From positions 1-18,682 of the forward strand of contig JWZX01002270.1 of NCBI GenBank assembly GCA_001275005.1: DNA of 18,682 bases, in the 5' to 3' direction. Both the position numbers and the translations under genes were made by a program. Origin of the DNA: Chrysochromulina tobinii. Its lineage: Eukaryota; Haptophyta; Prymnesiales; Chrysochromulinaceae. The notes below the pieces were generated by a model, which was given only the letters and a program-made list of their open reading frames with translations, did not search any database and was not told where the DNA came from. The number at the start of each line of letters is the position of its first letter. The first letter of the stretch is position 1. Positions 1-6,600 of this stretch are shown here, one piece after another.

Positions 1-333
1 TGGTGGACGTGCCGGATGAGGCTCAAGAGCGAAACGCCTATCATGCACACCCAGGCAGCGGCGATGCCCATCGCCATCTCGCTCATCTGGGCGGGATCCG
101 TGGAGGATCCGTGTGGAGTGCTCCGCAGGCACGTACCGGTAAACTGCTGCGCTTCTTCATGGAATCTTATCGGAATTTTCTTTTGTTCTTCGTTCTTTCT
201 CTCAGCAGACCAACTTTCGTTTGTATCCCAGGTCCACTTCGACCAACCCTTTTTGGTTCACCTCGGCTACCACCACGCGCTCTCGCGCCCGGCACGCGCC
301 AAGCAGCCGGGCACCCGTCGAGGGAGCCGCCAT
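1..333 (-). CDS. 5' part of an unrecognised membrane protein, runs off the window
   Basis: I do not recognise this protein. On the minus strand an ATG at 333 opens a frame beginning MAAPSTGARLLGACRARE and continuing VVVAEVNQKGLVEVDLGYKRK before a stop near 210. A second open stretch in about 1-156 contains QMSEMAMGIAAAWVCM and IGVSLLSLIRHVH, a typical transmembrane helix, and is still open at base 1. An intron of roughly 60-80 bp must lie between them, but its borders are not clear. The start lies 94 bp from the stop of the ankyrin gene, so the two genes would be closely spaced in the same direction. The plus strand at 176-213 looks like a pyrimidine tract followed by CAG, so a plus-strand exon is a real alternative. 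The strand and exon borders are my inference. Confidence 0.3.
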
Positions 334-427
334 GTCGTCATCAGGGGCACTCAGTGACCATCAGCCACACGTACCGCGACCGTCTTGGGATGGACCACCA
401 CAAACTCCTCGGAGAGGCGGGCGGGAG

Positions 428-1164
428 CTACTTGAGAAGATAATCTGCCGCGTCCTCCGCTCTCCGAGGTTTCGGCTTGTCTCGATGCATGCTCGATTCG
501 GCGCTCGCCAACCTGTTGTAGGTGAGAGCGCCGTGGTGAGCGCGGGCATGCAAGGATCGTCACCACTCCCGCCAACCTGTGGGGTGAGAGCGCCGTGGTG
601 AGCGCGTGCATGCAAGGATCGTCACCACTCCCGCCTACCTGATGGCCAGCAGCTGGCGTAGCCCAGCCACGTCTCCACGCGTCGCCGAAGTGGTCCAGAG
701 GAGTGTCCTCATGGACCCCTGTGCATAGGTGAGGGGCGTCTCCTGCGTCGAGTCCGCTGCACGCATTGACGCGCCGTAGCGGAGCAGGTGCTACGCGATA
801 TCGATATGGACTGCGCGTCAATGGGCACGCGGTGCTCAACCAGCCACCTCATCACCTCGATGTGGCCGTTGCACGCGACCGCGTGCAGAGCCGTTTCGTT
901 CGCCAGATCGACATCGAGCACGTTGGCGCCGCGCTCGGCGAACAGCTTGACGGTGTGCAGCTGGCCGTCCACGGCGGCAGCATGGAAAGCAGTCCGCTCG
1001 TCCTGTCCTTCCAAATGGATCCACTCGTACGCGTGGCCCTTCCAGTCCTGCGGTGGCCGGCTGCCGAGCGTGCGCTCGAGCTCGTGGTTGAGACCCGCCT
1101 TGGCGTCGGCAAACCACCTGGCCTGCCGCTGGCGCTCGACATTGTCCCGATGCTGGGCCCAACC
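428..1164 (-). CDS. Ankyrin-repeat protein, spliced, 5' end unresolved
   Basis: This is an ankyrin-repeat protein, probably a protein-binding scaffold; no partner can be named. Two repeats are clear: DERTAFHAAAVDGQLHTVKL with FAERGAN, then ETALHAVACNGHIEVMRWLV. A third, degenerate one contains QETPLTYAQGS and GDVAGLRQLLAI. The last coding exon (428-512) follows an intron at 513-638 and reads RLASAESSMHRDKPKPRR to a stop at 428-430. The frame changes between VPIDAQ (about 825) and the third repeat. A 38-nt GT-AG intron at 757-794 would restore it, but that is very short and a frameshift is possible. At the 5' end a stop codon lies just upstream of 1170, and GTGCAG at 1165-1170 looks like a 3' splice site, so at least one upstream exon is missing. 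The gene is divergent from the kinase gene that starts at 1379. Confidence 0.6.
513..638 (-). mobile_element. Two tandem introners forming one intron of the ankyrin gene
   Basis: On the minus strand two copies of a 62-64-nt unit lie head to tail: 577-638 and 513-576. Each starts GTAGGCGG or GTTGGCGG, shares GGGAGTGGTGACGATCCTTG, then carries the core GCATGC...CGCTCACCACGGCGC, and ends in CACAG or ACAG. The downstream exon starts GTTGGCG, the same seven bases as the unit's own start, as expected for a target duplication. Splicing from 638 to 513 joins ATC-AG to G-TTG and continues in frame to a stop. The inner junction has an acceptor directly followed by a donor, so the two could also be spliced one after the other with no exon between them. 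Confidence 0.8.
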
Positions 1165-1378
1165 CTGCACGACGTCGACATTATTTTACATGCATATCAT
1201 GGGTTTCGTCACATCTGAACCGGATTGCGGGTGCCGCTGGAGTGCGTGTGCGCATGGCGCCGACCTGAGGCGTGTTTGACGAAACTTACTGTACCATCGT
1301 CTGTAACCTGGCTGAAATGTCGAGGGTTGCTGTGACGGCGGTGCAGTGTGTGCGGGCCTCGAACAGGCTTCGGCGAGG

Positions 1379-4300
1379 ATGGCTCGGAAGGTGAGCTTCA
1401 GCGCCTCGTGGCAAGCGGTTCGCGGATGGGTGCCCGCGCAGCGTCCGCAGGGCTGGATGCGTATGATGCTAGTGGGCGTGATGCTCTTCATAGGCGGCGA
1501 GACGCTGTGGCTGTTCGAAGAGTTCTTCAACGGCTTCAACGGCTTCGTGCAGCGCCAGCATCCCTCGACAAGTTTCAATCCGGCCGCGTGGGTGTACGGG
1601 AGCGCCCCTATCGCGGCCTTCCCCATCTCAGGCCTCCTCGTCAACTCGGACACGCCCAACGCCGTCCACGCGCTTGTGGCCGTGTGGACGGGCTTCAGCT
1701 TCGTGATTACTGTGATCCACTCAGTGACCACCCTCCTAGGTGTGGTCTGCATGGCCCTCGGCGCGGGCCCTCCCTATAACCCAGGCATGCTCCCCCTCTT
1801 CGCCGGCCTTGCCATCACGTCCTACCGATTCTGTAGACGGTTGCGCCACTGCGCACGCACGCTCAAGACGGCGCCGGCGCAGCTGCTGGCCTCTACTTGG
1901 CGCCTCGGCCGCCAAACAGGGGTGATCATCGCCTTCATCTCATGCGCCCACGTCGCCTTCAGGCAACTGCTCGACCATTCATACGCGAAGCCGATGCCGT
2001 CCTGGGCAATCATCCTACCGCTCGCGCCCCTGCTGTACGCTCTTGTCACCACAACGGAGCGACGCGAGTCACTCCTCCGCTACATCGCCACGCTCGAGCC
2101 CCGTGCAGAGACGGACCTCGACACGCAATTCGACAAGTGGCTCCATCTCAAGCTCAGCCGATTCGACGCGAGCGTGCTCTCGGTGCTCACCCTCTATTGG
2201 GCACTCCAGAGTTGTCTCAGCCACTACCACCCGATCGAGATGATGATCACAATCTGCCTGAGCGTCCTCCTGATCTTCCGGTGGAACTGGCTGCGCCCCT
2301 CGGAGTATGTACCGCGGGACGGCGAGGCCTGGTGCGTCTGCCTCATCCTGTGGCAGGCCGCCGAGGCGGTCGCGGTCGCGATCGGCTCTCCTGATTGGGT
2401 ACTCCCCATCGTCACACCGCGCCTCGCCTATCGAGAGCTCGCGTTCGCCATCAACCTGCTGATCGGCCTCATGCACGGCACGCAGCCCATCCCCGAGCGC
2501 GCTCGCCGCTGGACAGTCGCCTTGATGGAAGTGCTCTACCTACTCTGGCTCGCTCCCGCCCTCCGTCAGCGCAAGTACGTGCCTCCCTCCGCGGCCTCGG
2601 CAGACGGCTCGGATGGGGGCGAGCCGTCGTATTCGATGTACCAAGGGGGCGGGTGGGGCGGGTGGGGCGGGGGGGCGAGCCGTCGTACTCGGTGTACGAG
2701 CGTCGTCCTGAGCACCCTTGCCGGCTGCTCAACGGCGAGCTCAATCAAGCGTACCTAACCCTCGTCGGTGGCTGCTGCGTCTCGTTCACGCTCGGCATCG
2801 GGGCGGTCCAACTTTTCGTGCACAGCACTCTGAAGCCCGTGTGGACCTCGGAGAAGGATCATCAGCGGCTGGCTGCCGATAAGGCGCGCCACCTCGGCGA
2901 AGATGGCCCCCTGATTGCCCCTCTGATTGCCCCTCCGATTGCCCCTCTGATTGCCCCTCTGATTGCCCCTCTGATTGCCCCTCTGATGACCACAGATGAC
3001 CGATGATGACCGATGATTGCTTCCCTCATCAGGCGCGTCTCTACGCCGAAAAGGACCGTCTCTACAGCAGCTGGCAGTTGGCGCAGCGCGAGCAGGCGCG
3101 CGGGCGCGGGCTGCCACGCAGCTCGCCGGGTGACGAAACACACGCAGCACTTGGCATGTCGCCTCTCGCGCCCCAGCCAGGCCTCTCCTCCTGCCACACG
3201 TCATCTCAGGGCAGCGAGGGTGGAGTAGTCCCCTCATCTCCTTCGCTCTTCGACTCGATCGATGCCTATTACCGGTACCGAAGTTACGCGCGCGTCCTCG
3301 AGCTGGGAAGAGGCACCACCGGGCGTGCGCAGCTGCTCGTGCATCCGGTCACGCACCACGTCGTCGTGTCCAAGGAGATGTGGGCGGGCAATCTCGAATC
3401 GAAGGGATTGACGGCCGTTGAGGCGGAGGTGCAGCACCTCTTGATGACCTCTTGATGACCTCTTGATGACCTCTTGATGACCTCTTGATGGCCTCGTGAT
3501 GGCCTCTTGATGGCCTCGTGATGACTACGCATGTCCACTAATTTGCTCCCTCATCACACAGGTTCGACACCTCTCGTCTCTTGGCCATCCGAACATCATT
3601 CAGTACCTCGCGTGCTTCGTCGAACCTAACATGGACCTGCCCCTCGCATGCAAGTGCTCACCACGGCGCCCGCTCCTCTTCCCCACAGGTACCTCGCGTG
3701 CTTCGTCGACATGCCGCGCGAGGTGCTCTGCATCGTGACGGAGCTCGCGGCTGGAGGCACGCTCAAGCGCGCGATTGCATGCCAATCGCAGCTGGGCCGC
3801 CCGTTCCGCTCGCTCAGCATCGTCAAGTGGGTCGAACAGCTCAGCTCGGCGCTCTCGGCGATCCACGCACAACTCATCATCCACCGCGACATCAAGCCGG
3901 CCAACATTTTCCTCACCAAGGACGCGAATCTCAAGCTGGGAGATTTTGGGCTCAGCCGCCGCACGCCGCACGGCGGCGCCGTAACGGGCGCCATGGATCT
4001 CGCCACGACGGCCTGCGGCACGCCCTATTACATGTCGCCCGAGCGCTTTCAGACCGGGGTGGGCTACTCGGCCCCATCAGATCTTTGGTCGGTCGGCTGC
4101 GTGCTCTACGAGCTGCTCACGCTCAAGAAATGCTTCGCGGCCTCCTCGTTCGCGGAGCTGTGTGCAAAGATTGAGCAAGGTGACTACCGCCCTGCATGCG
4201 AGTGCTCACCACGGCGCCCTGTCCCACAGCAAAGATTGAGCAAGGTGACTACCGCCCTGCATGCGAGTGCTCACCACGGCGCCCCGACCCGCAGGTGACT

Positions 4301-5952
4301 ACAGCACGCAGGCGCTCGCCGAGGCGCCGCATCCAGCGAGGCTCAAGGAGCTTGCCACCGGCACGCACCTGCTCCATCCAGACCCTCTGCAGCGCACTGA
4401 CCTGCCGACGCTCGTGACGGCGCTAGAGGCGATCGCTCTGTCGGGCAGCACTCTGCATGCGAGTGCTCACCACGGCGCCCTGTCGGGCAGCACTCTGCAT
4501 GCGAGTGCTCACCACGGCGCCCTGTCGGGCAGCACTCTGCATGCGAGTGCTCACCACGGCGCCCTGTCGGACAGCACGCTGCCGCCGCCGCAGTCGTCGC
4601 CGCCGCCCCAGCCGCCGCAGCCGCAGCCGCAGCCGCAGCCGCAGATGCTGCAGCACCAGCGTCAGACGGAGCTGCAATCGCAGGCGATGCTCAACGCTGT
4701 GGGGGACGCACCGGAGCTCGCTGTGGGGAATCAGACGGAGCTGCAAGCGCAGGCGATTCTCGACGAACTGAGGGTGGGTGTGAACGAACTGAGGGTGGGT
4801 GTGAACGAACTGAGGGTGGAAGCCCTGAGCATACCTAATTTGGAAGCCCTGACCATACCGTCGCCGCCGCCGCCGCAGCCGCCGCAGCCGCCGCAGCCGC
4901 AGCCGCCGCCGCCGCAGCAGCAGCAGCAGTTGATGCTGCCTGTGGGGGCGGGCGGCACAACGTCAGCGGTGGAAGAAGATGCGCAGCATCTGCAAGTGCT
5001 CCCATCGGTGCAGCAGAGCCTCTGCGAGCTTGCGAAGGCAATCGAGTCGGCGGGTAGGAAGTTCAAACCACCACCTCCAGACGCTCGCCACCACGCTCGC
5101 CACCACGCTCGAGGGCGTTCACACTCCGCCAAGCACGGCGCTCGTGTGGGTAGCTTACCGCAGCGGCGCGAAGTGGAGCCCACGATGGCGCCGGAGCCGC
5201 TGGCCGCTGTGGGGAATGCACCGGAGCTCGCTGTGGGGAATCAGACGGAGCTGCAAGCGCAGGCGATGCTCAATGCTGTGGGGAATGCACCGGAGCTCGC
5301 TGTGGGGAATGAGCCCGAGCTCGCAGCCGCCGCCGCACCTGCCGCCGCATCGCCGGCTGCGTCGCCGGCTGCGTCGCCTGAGCACGAAACCGTCGCTGTG
5401 GGGAATGAGCTCGGGCTCGGGCTTGCTGTGGGGAATGAGCCTGAGCACGAGACCGACAAAACCCAGCCCCCGCTGGCCTGTTGCTCCGGCACAGGCCGTG
5501 TACCGGTGCGATGCCTCCCCCAGCAATCGGTGTGCCGATCAAGCGAGATCACGCGAGATCACGTCCCCCAGCAATCGGTGTGCCGCTCACGGGCGGGGTG
5601 TGCCGCTCACGGCACGGGGTGTGAACGACGGGGTGTGAGCGCTCACGGCACGGGGTGGGTGCAGAGCACGGACTCGCGATCAAGCGAGATCAAGCGAGAT
5701 CACGGCACGGGGTGGGTGCAGAGCACGGACTCACGCCACCCAACGGCACCATTCACAGAGGGGATTCTTCATCCACCTACAGACGCGTCTAGCAGTGACG
5801 ACGCTTACAGCAGCAGCTTGGATCTGTCCAACTCGGGAGAAGGCTGTTGCGTGACGCTGCCCAACCGACACGAGCATCTCGCTTTCTCGAAAGATCTCGC
5901 GAACATTGAGTACTTTCGGGAGATCAGCCGGGTCAGAGCCTTCACAATGTAG
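1379..5952 (+). CDS. Multi-pass membrane protein fused to a NEK-like Ser/Thr kinase with Gln/Pro-rich tail
   Basis: The ATG at 1379 starts MARKVSFSASWQ. Exons are 1379-2883, 3033-3428, 3562-3602, 3689-4179 and 4295-5952, about 1344 residues if a 56-bp frame-shifting duplication near 2620-2690 is discounted. Exon 1 has about eleven hydrophobic segments, for example MLVGVMLFIGGETLWLF, VLSVLTLYWALQSC and GGCCVSFTLGIGAVQLFV. Exons 2-5 encode a kinase: GRGTTGRA loop, VVVSKEM lysine, Glu in VEAEV, HPNIIQYLACF, HRDIKPANIFL catalytic loop, LGDFGLSR, YMSPERF and SDLWSVGCVLYEL. All catalytic residues are present. HPNII and KIEQGDY resemble NEK kinases. The tail of about 500 residues is rich in Gln, Pro and short repeats such as AVGNAPELAVGN. 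The fusion suggests a membrane sensor with an internal kinase, which is inference. Exon phases agree at every junction after exon 1. Confidence 0.75.
2615..2697 (+). repeat. 56-bp tandem duplication that shifts the kinase-fusion reading frame
   Basis: The 27 bases from 2615 recur at 2671 with two mismatches, an offset of 56 bp, separated by GGGCGGGTGGGGC-type sequence. Both copies encode EPSYS, but in different frames: upstream GGEPSYSMY and downstream GGEPSYSVYERR. Since 56 is not a multiple of three, the membrane part and the rest of the protein are in different frames. No GT-AG or GC-AG pair in this stretch removes a length that would repair the frame. It is either a real lesion, an unusual intron or an assembly artefact in G-rich sequence. 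Confidence 0.7.
2884..3032 (+). other. Intron 1 of the kinase gene, probably GC-AG, filled by a 12-bp minisatellite
   Basis: The acceptor is CCCTCATCAG, followed by the exon GCGCGTCTCTACGCCGAAAA. The exon before ends GATAAG and is followed by GCGCGCCACCTCGGCGAAGA, a diverged copy of the downstream exon start. Splicing at 2883/3033 is phase 0 and gives a continuous helical stretch, AADK then ARLYAEKDRLYSSW. The donor would then be GC, not GT; no nearby GT gives an equally good join. Inside are six units of CTGATTGCCCCT at 2911-2982. Confidence 0.55.
3429..3561 (+). other. Intron 2 of the kinase gene, with an 11-bp minisatellite
   Basis: The donor is GAG|GTGCAGCACC and the acceptor TCATCACACAG|GTTCGACACC; the join is phase 0. 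The intron start GTGCAGCACCTCTTG resembles the downstream exon start GTTCGACACCTCTCG, as in the introner-derived introns, but more diverged. Eight units of CCTCTTGATGA and variants fill 3437-3524, and the first unit begins inside this duplicated segment. The exon after it encodes VRHLSSLGHPNIIQ. Confidence 0.75.
3603..3688 (+). mobile_element. Introner-type intron with a perfect 21-bp target duplication
   Basis: Intron 3 of the kinase gene is 86 nt. Its first 21 bases (3603-3623, starting GTACCTCGCG) are identical to the first 21 bases of the next exon (3689-3709). The remaining 65 nt hold the family core GCATGCAAGTGCTCACC plus ACGGCGCC at 3646-3670 and end CTTCCCCACAG. Removing it joins CA to GTACCTC and restores the kinase motif HPNIIQYLACFVD. 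Without splicing the frame reads a duplicate YLACFVE and then leaves the kinase fold. Confidence 0.9.
4165..4294 (+). mobile_element. Tandemly duplicated introner with a 15-nt microexon between copies
   Basis: Two 65-bp units (4165-4229 and 4230-4294) each hold CAAAGATTGAGCAAG, then GTGACTACCGCCC, the core TGCATGCGAGTGCTCACC plus ACGGCGCC, and an acceptor (CCCACAG or CCCGCAG). The next exon begins GTGACTAC, the same eight bases as the intron start. Introns 4180-4229 and 4245-4294 (50 nt each) would leave a 15-nt exon coding a second AKIEQ in frame; alternatively the whole 4180-4294 is one intron. Both versions keep the kinase frame. Confidence 0.85.
4441..4566 (+). repeat. Three in-frame 42-bp repeats carrying the introner core inside the kinase-gene coding sequence
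   Basis: A 42-bp unit occurs three times exactly (4441, 4483, 4525) and a partial fourth starts at 4567. Each contains the introner core TGCATGCGAGTGCTCACC plus ACGGCGCC and is translated as SGSTLHASAHHGAL. There is no usable GT donor at the unit start, so these copies are most simply read as exon. The unit length keeps the frame. Confidence 0.85.
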
Positions 5953-6600
5953 GCCCTCATCAGGGACTCATTAGGGACTCATTAGGGTGAAGGCAAGATA
6001 GCGCTCGACCCCGAGCTACCGGTACGCGAGCCGGCGGCCGTGAGCGTTCATGACGAGAAAGGGGGGGGCGAGACGAGCGCTCACCATGGCGCTCACGGCC
6101 GCCAGATCGTCATGAAACCCTTTGTAAGTAACGTAGAGAGAGAAATAGAGACGAGCGGAGAGGGAAAGAGAGAGTGAGACTGAGAGATATTGAGATAGTT
6201 AGAGGCGAGGCCGCGGGCACCGCAGTACTAGCGCGACGCGGAGAGAGGTATAACTGTTGATAGCGTACTGCGTGGCACGACGGAACACCAACGCCATGAC
6301 CAACGCGGAGCATCGCTATTCGCTAGAGATCCGTAGCTCCTACCTGCTCCCTGCGCGACCGTGACGCTGGTGCCCTCCACTCGACCAAGCCTCCCCTCTG
6401 AAGACTGAACAAATGTGATTGTAAGCTGCCTCGACGAGTTACGCCTCCTAGCGCTAGTACCGACTGGGAGATCGATCTGCTGGGTGGAAAAGAAGAAGAC
6501 CGGGCGCCCCACCCGACCCCGCCCGTTGAGCGCCATGATGAGTACTCACAAGGGTGACGTTGCACGCGCGGCATCAAGATTCCCATAGGTACCGGTAGGG
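5953..6600. other. Convergent intergenic region with inverted repeats and a GA-rich tract
   Basis: This separates the stop of the kinase gene from the stop of the channel gene; I see no convincing gene. It holds short GGGACTCATTA repeats just after the stop (about 5963-5985). A 14-bp inverted repeat GGCGGCCGTGAGCG is at 6033-6046 with its complement at 6090-6103, and a 10-bp pair is at 6047-6056 and 6107-6116. A GA-rich tract spans about 6133-6200. The stretch GAGCGCTCACCATGGCGCTC at about 6075-6094 resembles a decayed introner core. Both genes' 3' untranslated regions and polyadenylation signals should lie here, but no clear signal is visible. Confidence 0.5.

Noticed and set aside
351-839. 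Long minus-strand frame of 162 codons across the ankyrin gene
   Set aside because: It reads through the introner intron and through the ankyrin exons in the wrong frame; the spliced ankyrin reading gives recognisable repeats and a proper stop.
2395-3006. Plus-strand frame of 203 codons ending in PLIAPLIAP repeats
   Set aside because: Its first half is a shadow of the membrane domain, and its end is intron minisatellite; only about 2680-2883 is used, as the rest of exon 1.
3603-3688. Terminal inverted repeats or a transposase for the introners
   Set aside because: I compared the ends of the copies and found no inverted repeats, and no frame in the window resembles a transposase or reverse transcriptase; any such source must be elsewhere.
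4441-4566. CRISPR-like array of regular repeats
   Set aside because: The repeats are directly contiguous with no variable spacers, lie in a coding frame, and the same core is scattered through introns of other genes in a eukaryotic context.
6120-6205. GA-rich tract as a possible RNA gene or splice region
   Set aside because: It is simple-sequence purine-rich DNA between two 3' ends, without a conserved fold or flanking exons.
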